DNA from: Palsa-504 sp963834685
Lineage (GTDB): Bacteria; Actinomycetota; Actinomycetes; Streptosporangiales; Streptosporangiaceae
Length of the DNA: 64,000 nt
Assembly: GCA_963834685.1 (NCBI GenBank)
Contig: CAWICW010000012.1
Span: forward strand, 62,001 to 126,000
Reading direction: 5' to 3'
Below the pieces are notes generated by a model. The model ran no database searches, was not told the origin of the DNA, and saw only the letters and a list, made by a program, of their open reading frames with translations. This document shows positions 7,788-15,567 of the stretch, one piece after another (positions within the stretch are counted from its first letter, which is position 1; every line of letters begins with the position of its first letter). Made by a program: the position numbers and the translations under genes.

Positions 7788-8540
7788 GTGGGGAGGGAGG
7801 CCGCATTGGGCGGTGCGAGGTGGCCCCGGATAGCGGGGTTCCGCGTCGTCGCCTCGTGGCCTGAGGGCGGGTACGCCCGCCCGCCCAGGTCGATCAGTCC
7901 CTGGGCCCGGATGGCCGGGATCTTCGGGGTCGTGCTCATCCTGGCCGGGACGAGCGCGGTAGGCGTCGTGTTCGTCTCCCAGCAGCATGCGCCACAGCCG
8001 TCCGCCGGGGCGGCGGGGGCCATCGCGCCGGCCGGTCACGGGCCATCGCTGCAGCGCTCCATGCCGGTGTCCGTCGATATCCCGGCCATCGGCGTGACCT
8101 CGAAACTCCTGCACCTCGGACTCAACGCCGACGGCACGATCCAGGTGCCGTCGCTGGTCACGAGCGCGGGCGACGCCGCATGGTACAAATACTCGGCGAC
8201 GCCGGGCCAGATCGGCGCGTCGGTTATCGAAGGTCATGTCGATAGTTATCAGGGGCCTGCGGTTTTCTACCGTCTCGGGGCCCTGCATCCCGGTGACACC
8301 ATCGACGTGACGCTCGCCGACGGGGTCACGGCCATTTTCCGGGTCACCGGCGTGCGCCAGTATCCCAAATCCAATTTCCCGACGGCAGCAATTTACGGCG
8401 GGACCGACTATGCCGCCCTGCGGCTGATAACGTGCGGCGGCGTTTTCGACTATGCCACCGGACATTACCTCAGTTCCACTGTTGTATTCGCGTCCCTGAT
8501 CTCGTCCCGGCCGGCCCCGGCCAGGGCTGCGCCGGCATGA
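7788..8540 (+). CDS. Class F sortase
   Basis: This 250-aa protein has an N-terminal membrane anchor (MAGIFGVVLILAGTSAVGVVF, about 42-63). A sortase domain follows with the class F hallmarks: PVSVDIPAIGV, GLNADGTIQVP, catalytic His in VIEGHVDS, GPAVFYRLG, catalytic Cys in LRLITCGG, and a final FDYATGHY. It should cleave a sorting signal and attach or release a surface protein; the divergent Ser/Pro-rich gene is the obvious candidate substrate. The true start may lie inside, since the first 40 residues are weakly conserved-looking. Its TGA overlaps the ATG of the next gene. Confidence 0.93.
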   Translation: MGREAALGGARWPRIAGFRVVASWPEGGYARPPRSISPWARMAGIFGVVLILAGTSAVGVVFVSQQHAPQPSAGAAGAIAPAGHGPSLQRSMPVSVDIPAIGVTSKLLHLGLNADGTIQVPSLVTSAGDAAWYKYSATPGQIGASVIEGHVDSYQGPAVFYRLGALHPGDTIDVTLADGVTAIFRVTGVRQYPKSNFPTAAIYGGTDYAALRLITCGGVFDYATGHYLSSTVVFASLISSRPAPARAAPA

Positions 8541-8929
8541 CCGACCGGGCAGCGGTGAGCCGCTGGCTGGCGGGCTACGAGGCCGCCTGGCGGACGCCCG
8601 GGACCGAGAGCCTGACCGGGATCTTCACCGATGACGCCGGCTATCGTCAGTCCCCCTACGCCGAGCCCGTGGCCGGCCTGGCCGCGATCAGGCGGATGTG
8701 GGACGAGGAACGGGCCGGCCCGGATGAGGTCTTCACCCTGGTTACCGAGATCCTGGCGGTGGACGGGACTATCGCGGTGGTTCGGGCCGAGGTCCGCTAC
8801 GGGGATCCGGTGAGTCAGGAGTACCGGGACCTATGGGTCATGCGGCTGGGTGATGACGGCCGGTGCAGCTGGTTCGAGGAGTGGCCCTTCTGGCCCGAGC
8901 ACTCCTACGCCGCCCAGTCTGGGCTATGA
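8537..8929 (+). CDS. NTF2/SnoaL-like domain protein
   Basis: This 130-aa protein is one small cone-shaped NTF2-like domain: WLAGYEAAWRTPGTESLTGIFTDDAGYRQSPYAEPVAGLAAIRRMWDEE split into its helix and strand segments, ending WFEEWPFWPE. Such proteins are isomerases, cyclases or binding subunits, and the sequence alone does not say which. The ATG overlaps the sortase stop codon (ATGA), so it is co-translated with the sortase, although a functional tie is not obvious. Confidence 0.8.
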   Translation: MTDRAAVSRWLAGYEAAWRTPGTESLTGIFTDDAGYRQSPYAEPVAGLAAIRRMWDEERAGPDEVFTLVTEILAVDGTIAVVRAEVRYGDPVSQEYRDLWVMRLGDDGRCSWFEEWPFWPEHSYAAQSGL

Positions 8930-8977
8930 TCTTGCGCAGGCCAGAGCGCTAGCACTACCGGGAGGGGGGGCTGGTCG

Positions 8978-9805
8978 ATGAGGTCCGGTATGACCATCAT
9001 GGTGGTACTCGCGGCTTTAGTGACGGCCATTGCGTCGGCCGGGGCGGCTCACGCAGCCCAAACAGGCAGTACGCCAACGGGAAACGACGTGTCGTACCCG
9101 CAGTGCGGCCGGACGCTCCCGTCGGGCCAGGCGTTCGGCATCGTCGCGGTGAACGAGGGCGTGGCCAATACGACGAACCCCTGCCTGGCGGCGGAAATAA
9201 CGTGGGCCCAGGCCTCGTCCGGTACGACCAGCCAGCCCCGGGTCTCGCTGTACGTCAACACGGCTGATCCGGGCAATCACGGGGTCACCGACTGGCCGGC
9301 CACCAACAACAATCCAATCGGCGGCAAGCCGGTCACCGACCCTTACGGCACCTGCACGGGCGCAAACAATCCGGCGTGCGCCTGGCAGTACGGATGGAAC
9401 CTGGCCGAACTGGACGCGCAAACCCGCGGAGTGCCGAGCCCCGGCCGGTACCGGTGGTGGCTGGACGTCGAGACGATCAACAGCTGGGAGTCCAGCGCCC
9501 CGAACAACCGCGCCGACCTGGAAGGCATGGTCTCCTACTTCCGGCGCATCGGCGGCAACGTCGGCATCTACTCCACGGCCAAGCAATGGGACCCGATCGT
9601 GGGAACCGTCCGGCCGGCCAGCCCGCTCTACCGCCTGCCCGACTGGATTCCGGGCGCCAAGACGCTGTCGCGGGCCAAGAAGAACTGCGGTCTGGCCCCG
9701 TTGACCGGCGGAGGAACCGTGACCATCGCCCAGTGGAGCATGTCATCGGTGAACCGCGACCTGTCCTGCCGCGCTCCGTCACCCAAGCGGACAGGCGCAC
9801 GATAG
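8978..9805 (+). CDS. Secreted GH25-like protein
   Basis: This 275-aa protein has a Sec signal peptide (hydrophobic stretch IMVVLAALVTAIASAG, then AHA-AQ cleavage). The mature part begins with a DVSYPQCG motif and contains RYRWWLDVET and GNVGIYSTAKQWDPIVG, the pattern of secreted glycoside-hydrolase-25-like TIM barrels in actinobacteria. The Asp/Glu pair in LDVET is the likely active-site strand. It may act on cell-wall glycan, but activity is inferred. A gggaggggg ribosome site precedes the ATG. It is convergent with the PLP decarboxylase gene. Confidence 0.8.
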   Translation: MRSGMTIMVVLAALVTAIASAGAAHAAQTGSTPTGNDVSYPQCGRTLPSGQAFGIVAVNEGVANTTNPCLAAEITWAQASSGTTSQPRVSLYVNTADPGNHGVTDWPATNNNPIGGKPVTDPYGTCTGANNPACAWQYGWNLAELDAQTRGVPSPGRYRWWLDVETINSWESSAPNNRADLEGMVSYFRRIGGNVGIYSTAKQWDPIVGTVRPASPLYRLPDWIPGAKTLSRAKKNCGLAPLTGGGTVTIAQWSMSSVNRDLSCRAPSPKRTGAR

Positions 9806-9857
9806 CCGAGCGCGGGCCCGGATGGACGGTATGGACGCCCACGGGTCCGCTGGCTGT

Positions 9858-11300
9858 TCAGGTGGTCGCGGCGGCCTGCTGCAGCAGGCGCCACAGGTCC
9901 TCGACGTCCCGACGTTCGGTGGTTTCGGCTCCGATCGAGACCCGGACCGACCAGGTGCCGTCCAGCAGGGACGGGGTCACCAGAGCCGTGCCCGACAGGT
10001 TGACCGAGTCCGCCCAGGCCAGGGTGTGGGCGTTCAACGCATCAGCGTCCAGCACGGCACCGGCATCCGAGACGACGCCCGCCGGTTCGTGCCGGAGCAC
10101 GACGGTCTGCAGGGCGACCGGGGCCAGGACCCGCCAGCCGGGCGTGGCAGAGACCTGCCCGGCGAGCCAGCGGGCGTGGTCCAGGTCACGGCGCAGCCGG
10201 GCCCGGATGGCCTCCACCCCGTCCAGGCGCAGGTGGAACCACAGCTTGAGGGCGCGGAACCGCCGGCCGAGCGGGATGCCCCAGTCCTTGTACTGGGTCA
10301 CCTCGCCGTCGACGGCCGATCGCAGGTAGGACGGGTTGGTCGACATGACCCGGATCAGGTGGGCGGGGTCGGCCACGTACAGCAGCGAGCAGTCCAGTAC
10401 CGTGCCCAGCCACTTGTGCGGGTTCCAGGCCAGCGAGTCCGCGCCTTCCACGCCGTCGATCAGCCAGCGCATCTCCGGGAGCAGCAGCGCTGAGCCCGCC
10501 ATCGCCGCGTCGACGTGCACCCACATCCCGTACTGGCGGGCCAGCGGGACGATCTGTGCGAGCGGGTCCACGGCCGTGGTGCCGGTCGTGCCGACGTTGA
10601 CCACGACGGCGGCCGGACGCCGGCCGGCGGCCACGTCAGCCTCCAGGACCGACGCCAGGGCTTCGGGACGCATGGCGTACGTGACCGGGTCGACGCCGAC
10701 GAACCGCAGGTTGTCCCGCCCGAAGCCGGCCAGGGCCACCGCCTTCGCGATCGAGGAGTGTGCGTGCTCGGTGGTGTAGACGGTCAGCGGCGCGCTCTCG
10801 GCCTGCATCCCGCCGCGGGCCTCGGAGTAGTTCGTCGCGCGCTCGCGCGCGGCGAGCAGGGCGACGAGGCACCCGCTGGAGGCGGTGTCCTGGATGACGC
10901 CCTTCCACGACTCGGGCAGCGCGGTCAGCTCGCGCAGCCACTCCACCACGACCTCCTCGACCTCGGTCAGCGCGGGAGCGGACTGCCAGGTGATCCCGAG
11001 CGCTCCGAGCCCCGAGGTGGCCAGGTCGCCCAGCACGGAAGCGAGGGACGCGTTGGACGGGAACCAGCCGAAGTAACGCGGGTGCTGAACCTGGGTCACG
11101 CCCGGGACGACAACGGCGTCGAGGTCGGCCAGCACCCGGCTGAACGGCTCGGCCTCCTCCGGAGCCCGGCCCGGCAGCTTCCCCGCCACCTCACCCGGCC
11201 CCACCTGCGCCTGAACCGGCAGCTGCGGAATCCGCGCCCGGTAGTCCGCAATCCAATCGATCAGCTCATGACCGGCCGCTCGGAACTCCTCCGGCCCCAT
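9858..11300 (-). CDS. PLP-dependent group II (aromatic-type) amino acid decarboxylase
   Basis: This 480-aa protein belongs to the group II decarboxylases (AADC/tryptophan/tyrosine type): HPRYFGWFPSNAS near the N-terminus, AHSSIAKAV, the cofactor-binding strand WVHVDAA, the Schiff-base lysine in WNPHKWLG, and the FRALKLWFHLR motif near the C-terminus. It decarboxylates an amino acid to an amine; the substrate is not evident. A GTG at 11327 is an alternative start. It is divergent from a methyltransferase gene. No transporter lies next to it. Confidence 0.93.
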   Translation of the reverse strand: MGPEEFRAAGHELIDWIADYRARIPQLPVQAQVGPGEVAGKLPGRAPEEAEPFSRVLADLDAVVVPGVTQVQHPRYFGWFPSNASLASVLGDLATSGLGALGITWQSAPALTEVEEVVVEWLRELTALPESWKGVIQDTASSGCLVALLAARERATNYSEARGGMQAESAPLTVYTTEHAHSSIAKAVALAGFGRDNLRFVGVDPVTYAMRPEALASVLEADVAAGRRPAAVVVNVGTTGTTAVDPLAQIVPLARQYGMWVHVDAAMAGSALLLPEMRWLIDGVEGADSLAWNPHKWLGTVLDCSLLYVADPAHLIRVMSTNPSYLRSAVDGEVTQYKDWGIPLGRRFRALKLWFHLRLDGVEAIRARLRRDLDHARWLAGQVSATPGWRVLAPVALQTVVLRHEPAGVVSDAGAVLDADALNAHTLAWADSVNLSGTALVTPSLLDGTWSVRVSIGAETTERRDVEDLWRLLQQAAATT

Positions 11301-11420
11301 ATCGCACCTGCGCTTCCTGACCGTCACTTAGTCCGGCGCGCAGCCTACCGGAGCTCAGCCCGCCTGCGGCAGGCCCGGCGGGGCCGAGGTGTCCGGTTGA
11401 CGGCGCGGCCGGCCGGGACC

Positions 11421-12200
11421 ATGCTGGCGGCTGTGGCCGGGACCGGTAATCATGTGCCGCGCAACCGCGCGGTCTGGGACCAGTGGGCGGCGGAATACGC
11501 CGGGCCGGGCCTGGTGGGCTGGACCCAACCCGAGCCCGCCTGGGGCATCTGGCAGATCCCCGAGGCCCGAGCGGGCGTGCTGCCCGCGGACCTGGCGGGC
11601 CGCGACACCATCGAGCTGGGCTGCGGCACCGGGTACGTGTCGGCGTGGCTGGCCCGCCGCGGCGCGCGGCCGGTAGGCCTGGACAACTCCGCGGCGCAGC
11701 TGGCCGCCGCCCGCCAGCTGCAGGACCGGTTCGGGCTGCGGTACTCGCTGATCCACGCCAGCGCCGAGCAGGCCCCGCTGGCCGACGACCGCTTTGACCT
11801 GGCGATCTCGGAGTACGGAGCCAGCATCTGGTGCGATCCCTACGCCTGGATCCCGGAGGCGGCCCGCCTGCTGCGACCCGGCGGTCAGCTGATCTTCCTG
11901 GTGAACTCGGCGCTGCTGATGCTCACCGTCCCCGACGAAGACGACCAGCCCGCTACCGACCGGCTGCTGCGGCCCTACTTCGGCATGCACCGGTTCGAAT
12001 GGCCGGGCGATGAGTCGGTCGAGTTCCACCTGGGCCACGGCGAGATGATCCGGCTGCTGCGCGGCTGCGGTCTGGAGGTCGAGGATCTCATCGAACTCCG
12101 GCCCGACCCGGACGCGACCACCCGGTACCCGTTCGTCACCCTCGAGTGGGCCCGGCAATGGCCATGCGAAGAAGTCTGGAAGGCCCGTAAGCCCTGGTGA
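11421..12200 (+). CDS. Class I SAM-dependent methyltransferase
   Basis: This 259-aa protein has a Rossmann-type methyltransferase core: motif I IELGCGTGYVSAW (about residues 60-72), acidic loop GLDNS, FDLAISEYG and an LLRPGGQLIFLV strand (about 150). The N-terminal WDQWAAEYAGPG is common in this actinobacterial subgroup. The acceptor substrate is unknown. Its stop is 4 bp from the stop of the convergent DinB-like gene. Confidence 0.9.
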   Translation: MLAAVAGTGNHVPRNRAVWDQWAAEYAGPGLVGWTQPEPAWGIWQIPEARAGVLPADLAGRDTIELGCGTGYVSAWLARRGARPVGLDNSAAQLAAARQLQDRFGLRYSLIHASAEQAPLADDRFDLAISEYGASIWCDPYAWIPEAARLLRPGGQLIFLVNSALLMLTVPDEDDQPATDRLLRPYFGMHRFEWPGDESVEFHLGHGEMIRLLRGCGLEVEDLIELRPDPDATTRYPFVTLEWARQWPCEEVWKARKPW

Positions 12201-12204
12201 GCCC

Positions 12205-12684
12205 TCAGCCGCGGCGCAGGCCCTGCGCGGCCAGGGCCGTCTCGATGTCGGTGCGGTGATTGTCCGCGTGCCGGATGGCGATCTGGGCGAACAGCCGGAC
12301 CCGGCCGTCCCCGGCGGCCAGGTCGTCGGCGGATAGGCCGGCGATCAGCGCGCTGATGGCCGCCCCGTTGCGACGCAGGTGCTCGGCCGCGTCGGCCTGA
12401 CTCACCGCGGCGGCCGCGGCGGCGTGCTCCGCGTTGAGGTCGTCCACGACCTCGCCGGTCACCTCGACGGCCTGGCCGGCGACGATCTGGCGGATAAATC
12501 CGGCCAGATACTCATAGGAGTCCGCGACGTGATCCACGACGACCGCCACCGGCCGGGGATCCCCGTCCAGCGGCGCGGCGCGCCATTCCGCCTCGCTGCA
12601 GCCGCTGGCGAAGGCGATCAACCGGTCCCGGGCCGCCTCGATGTCGGCGGCGTAGGCCGCGCCACCCCGCTCATCTTCGGTCAC
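12205..12684 (-). CDS. DinB-like four-helix protein
   Basis: This 159-aa helical protein starts at a GTG (VTEDERGG). It has ARDRLIAFASGCSEAEW near the N-terminus, HVADSYEYLAGFI in the middle and a final AIRHADNHRTDIETAL, matching the DinB/mycothiol-transferase-like superfamily (His residues spaced over three helices). Such proteins bind a metal and often thiol cofactors. The specific role is unknown. Confidence 0.8.
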   Translation of the reverse strand: MTEDERGGAAYAADIEAARDRLIAFASGCSEAEWRAAPLDGDPRPVAVVVDHVADSYEYLAGFIRQIVAGQAVEVTGEVVDDLNAEHAAAAAAVSQADAAEHLRRNGAAISALIAGLSADDLAAGDGRVRLFAQIAIRHADNHRTDIETALAAQGLRRG

Positions 12685-12728
12685 GAGGGCCACCTTACAG
12701 ATCGGGCCGGTCAGAAGACAGCAGGTAG

Positions 12729-13296
12729 ATGCGACGGCCCCAGGGTACACCGGGTCCTGACCCTGTTCGAGATGTTCGGGCTGCCGGAAACCATGCTCCG
12801 TTCGGCCAAAATACAAAAGGGGCGGCGGGCCGCCGAGCGGCGGCGGTTCCGGCGGACCGGGAGCGGGTACGCGGCGATCCAGTCGACCCGGCCGCAGACC
12901 GTAGGGTACGGGCTGACCGACTCCCCGGCCGGGCAGCTGGCCTGGATCGCGGAGAAGTTCGGCGAGTGGACCGACGGCGGGCTGGCCGCGGTCGACCGCG
13001 ACCAGATGCTCACCAACATCACGGTGTACTGGCTGACCGGGACGGCCGGATCGTCGGCGCGGCTGTACTACGAGGCCGCCCGGTCCGGTTCGTGGGGGCC
13101 GCCGGCCGTCTCGACCGCGCCCACCGGGGTGGCGGTCTTCCCGGAGGAGATCGCGGCGCCGGTCCGGCGTATCGCCGAGCAGTCCAACCACGTCGTGCAC
13201 TGGTCCGAGTTCGACCGCGGCGGTCACTTCGCGGCCATGGAGGAACCCGACCTGCTGATCGGCGACGTGCGGGAGTTCTTCCGGGCGTTCCGGTAG
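12729..13296 (+). pseudogene. Epoxide hydrolase C-terminal fragment
   Basis: The frame ending at 13296 encodes SGYAAIQSTRPQT, YGLTDSPAGQLAWI and a C-terminal FDRGGHFAAMEEPDLL with the catalytic His of epoxide-hydrolase-type alpha/beta hydrolases. The N-terminal half, with the lid and the nucleophile Asp, is absent, and the upstream sequence does not continue it. A complete family member is about 380 residues. This is a 5'-truncated remnant, with recognisable similarity starting around 12825. Confidence 0.7.
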
Positions 13297-13307
13297 GGTC
13301 TCGCGGC

Positions 13308-13351
13308 TGACATCCGGTGCCGCTGTGACGCGGTTGACATCCGGTGCCGCT
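13308..13351. repeat. Direct repeat of 17 bp in TetR promoter
   Basis: TGACATCCGGTGCCGCT occurs at 13308-13324 and again at 13335-13351, a 27-bp period. The second copy contains the end of a TTGACA -35 box. It may be a duplicated activator or repressor site, or a simple tandem duplication of the promoter region. Confidence 0.6.
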
Positions 13352-13361
13352 ACGCTAGAGT
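13334..13361 (+). promoter_or_regulatory. Sigma-70-type promoter of the TetR gene
   Basis: A perfect TTGACA (13334-13339) is followed after 16 bp by TAGAGT (13356-13361). A TetR-type operator starts 6 bp downstream of the -10, where it would block transcription. Confidence 0.5.
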
Positions 13362-13366
13362 TCTCG

Positions 13367-13380
13367 ACTGAACATTCGGT
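13367..13380. promoter_or_regulatory. TetR operator copy 1 (near TetR gene)
   Basis: ACTGAACATTCGGT differs at only two positions from the perfect palindrome in front of paaA. It lies between the predicted promoter and the TetR start codon, which indicates autoregulation. Confidence 0.7.
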
Positions 13381-13438
13381 CGGTTTTGGGCGGGTATTGC
13401 GGCGGTTCTGGGCGGCTGGCCCGGTGGGGAGTCGTTGG

Positions 13439-14032
13439 ATGCAGGCGGGCGTGCGTCGCGGCCGGCCCGGCCACGACCTGGAGTCGGTGCTGCTCGGCGC
13501 GGTCAAGGTGTTCAACGAGCGCGGCTACGACGGGACCAGCATGGAGGACCTTTCCCGCGAGCTGGGCATCACCAAATCCGCCATCTACCACCACGTGACG
13601 GGCAAGGAGGAGCTGCTCCGGCTGGCCGTGGACCGGGCGCTGGACGGGCTGTTCGCGGTACTGGGCGAGATCTCGGCCATGCAGGCGCCCGCGATCGCGC
13701 GGCTGGAGGAACTGGCCCGCCGCAGCGTGCTGCTGCTGGTAGCCGAGCTGCCCTTCGTCACGCTGCTGTTGCGGGTCCGGGGGAACACCAAGGTGGAGCG
13801 GCGGGCGCTCGCGCGGCGGCGAGAGTTCGACACCGCCGTGGCCAGCCTGGTCACGCAGGCCCGGGACGAGGGCGACCTGCGCCCCGACGTCGACCCGGCG
13901 ATCATCTCCCGGCTGCTGTACGGAATGATCAACTCGGTGGTGGAGTGGTACCGGCCGCGGGGCGGACGGCCCGGGGAGCTGGCGGACAGCATCGTCGCGG
14001 TGGCGTTCGACGGGCTCCAGCTCAAGCGCTGA
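13439..14032 (+). CDS. TetR-family regulator, probable repressor of the paa operon
   Basis: This 197-aa protein has an N-terminal TetR HTH: AVKVFNERGYDGTSMEDLS then LGITKSAIYHHVTGKEELL. The rest is a helical ligand-binding domain containing ALARRREFDTAVASL. The chosen ATG (MQAGVRRGRP) fits the family start; an in-frame start exists 114 bp upstream but would place the operator inside the coding region. Operators with the same core occur at its own promoter and at the paaA promoter, so it probably senses phenylacetyl-CoA or a related CoA ester and represses paa. It lies upstream of an MBL hydrolase on the same strand. Confidence 0.88.
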   Translation: MQAGVRRGRPGHDLESVLLGAVKVFNERGYDGTSMEDLSRELGITKSAIYHHVTGKEELLRLAVDRALDGLFAVLGEISAMQAPAIARLEELARRSVLLLVAELPFVTLLLRVRGNTKVERRALARRREFDTAVASLVTQARDEGDLRPDVDPAIISRLLYGMINSVVEWYRPRGGRPGELADSIVAVAFDGLQLKR

Positions 14033-14047
14033 GGCCCGATTCCCCGA

Positions 14048-14092
14048 GGTTTCGTTTCCTGGGGTTTCGTTTCCTGGGGTTTCGTTTCCTGG
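14048..14092. repeat. Three perfect 15-bp tandem repeats upstream of MBL gene
   Basis: The unit GGTTTCGTTTCCTGG is repeated three times without mismatch between the TetR stop and the MBL start. The last unit ends in GG followed by AGGTC, so the repeat end forms part of the ribosome-binding site (CTGGAGG) of the MBL gene. Copy-number change would alter the TetR-MBL spacing. Confidence 0.85.
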
Positions 14093-14100
14093 AGGTCGGC

Positions 14101-15036
14101 ATGGCAACCGAACTGGTCCTGCTGGGGACGGCGGGCGCGCCGCTGCCGGTGGCCGGCCGCGGCGGGATCTCATCGGCCGTCATCGCCGACGGGCGGGTGT
14201 TCGTGGTCGACTGCGGGCGCGGGTCGTCGTCCGCCTTCGTTGAGGCGGGACTCGACTTCACCCGCCTGGAAGCGGTGTTCCTGACTCATCTGCACGTCGA
14301 CCACATCGGTGACCTGCCGGGCATGATCCTGTACCCGTGGGGGGTACGCGGCGCGCTGCCGCCGCTCCGGGTATACGGTCCGTCGCGGCCGGCGGCGCTG
14401 CCGGAGGGCGACGCTGTCTTCCACCGCGTGACCACGATCCATCCGGAGCTGCCCGCCCCCGGCACGACGGATCTGATCGGGCACATCATGGCCGGCTTCG
14501 CCTACCACCTGAACGTCATGCCGCTGGACGCTCACATGCCCGACGCGGGCTCGCTGGTGCGGGGCATCGACGTGGCGGTCGGGGCGGGGGCGGCTCCGGT
14601 GGTCGTCTTCGAGGATGGCGCGGTCCGGGTCAGGGCGGTGGCGGTCATGCACGGCCGGGCGGTTCCGGCGCTGGCCTACCGGTTCGACACCGCGGACGGC
14701 TCGGTGGTGTTCTCCGGCGACACCGCGGTGAACGACCACCTCATCGCCCTAGCCCAGGGGACCGACATCCTGGTGCACCAGGTCGCCGACCTGGGCTACC
14801 TCAGGCGGCACGGCACGGACGAGCCCGAACTGGCCCGGATGGCCGCGCTGCACACCGACGTCAGCGAGGTCGGGAACGTGGCCGAACGGGCCCGGGTGCG
14901 TGAGCTCATCCTCAGCCACTACCTGCCGGCCGACCCGGGCGCGGTCACGGACTGGGCCCAGCGGGCCGGGCGGGGCTTCAGCGGGACGACCACCGCAGGC
15001 CATGACGGCCTGCGGCGTTCCGTCCCCCAGCGGTGA
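14101..15036 (+). CDS. MBL-fold metallo-hydrolase (RNase Z/ElaC-like)
   Basis: This 311-aa protein opens with a TELVLLGTAGAP strand. It has the zinc ligand motif HLHVDHIGD (about 64-72), a later VMHGRAVPALAYRF, SVVFSGDT with the bridging Asp, and a C-terminal ILSHYLP His. This subgroup resembles RNase Z in layout but often acts on small esters or lactones. The location next to the phenylacetate regulator suggests hydrolysis of an aromatic or CoA ester, which is inference. Its 3' end overlaps the convergent GNAT gene by 118 bp. Confidence 0.88.
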   Translation: MATELVLLGTAGAPLPVAGRGGISSAVIADGRVFVVDCGRGSSSAFVEAGLDFTRLEAVFLTHLHVDHIGDLPGMILYPWGVRGALPPLRVYGPSRPAALPEGDAVFHRVTTIHPELPAPGTTDLIGHIMAGFAYHLNVMPLDAHMPDAGSLVRGIDVAVGAGAAPVVVFEDGAVRVRAVAVMHGRAVPALAYRFDTADGSVVFSGDTAVNDHLIALAQGTDILVHQVADLGYLRRHGTDEPELARMAALHTDVSEVGNVAERARVRELILSHYLPADPGAVTDWAQRAGRGFSGTTTAGHDGLRRSVPQR

Positions 15037-15557
15037 TTACGGCTGCTGGTTGGCGCCGTTGGCCGGATTAAGCGCTCGGCCGGCCAGGGCGACGGCGGCT
15101 GTTCGAGGACGACGTACCGGTGCCCGCCGAGCGCCAGGGCGCCGGAGCGGACGAAGCCGGACGCCTCGGCGACGTGCAGGCCGACGGCGTTCCATTCCGG
15201 GACGGTGGTGCGCAGCCGGCGGTCGAGCGCGACGGACCGGGCGTAGGCGACGGCGGCGCGGCCGAGTTCTGCACCCCAGCCCCGGCCGGACAGGTCGGAC
15301 CGGATGCCGATGGCGATGTCCAGCACGGTGGGGTGGCCGGTCTCCCCCGGTGCGCGGGCGGGCTCGCCCAGGCAGCAGAAGCCGAGCAGCACGTCCTGGC
15401 GGTCGGCGACAGCCCAGTAGCCCTCGTCCGGCGGGAACGGCTCGAGGGCGTCATAGACCTGCCAGGCTCCGGGCTGCGGCGAGGCGGCCAGGGTCAGGCC
15501 GTCGTCAATGGTCAGCTGGCGGACGTGGAACGGCGGGACGGGCTCCGTGGTGGTCAC
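14919..15557 (-). CDS. GNAT-family N-acetyltransferase, end of paa operon
   Basis: This 212-aa protein has an acetyltransferase fold: YWAVADRQDVLLGFCCLGE (strand 2-3 region), LDIAIGIRSDLSGRGWGAELG containing the acetyl-CoA-binding R-x-x-G-x-G/A type loop, AVAYARSV and GLHVAEASGFVRSG. The GTG start is 10 bp after the paaE stop, so it is transcribed with paa. About 40 C-terminal residues overlap the opposite-strand MBL gene and look unstructured, so an ancestral stop further upstream may have been lost. The substrate is unknown. Confidence 0.8.
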   Translation of the reverse strand: MTTTEPVPPFHVRQLTIDDGLTLAASPQPGAWQVYDALEPFPPDEGYWAVADRQDVLLGFCCLGEPARAPGETGHPTVLDIAIGIRSDLSGRGWGAELGRAAVAYARSVALDRRLRTTVPEWNAVGLHVAEASGFVRSGALALGGHRYVVLEQPPSPWPAERLIRPTAPTSSRNHRWGTERRRPSWPAVVVPLKPRPARWAQSVTAPGSAGR

Positions 15558-15567
15558 TTGCGCCGCC

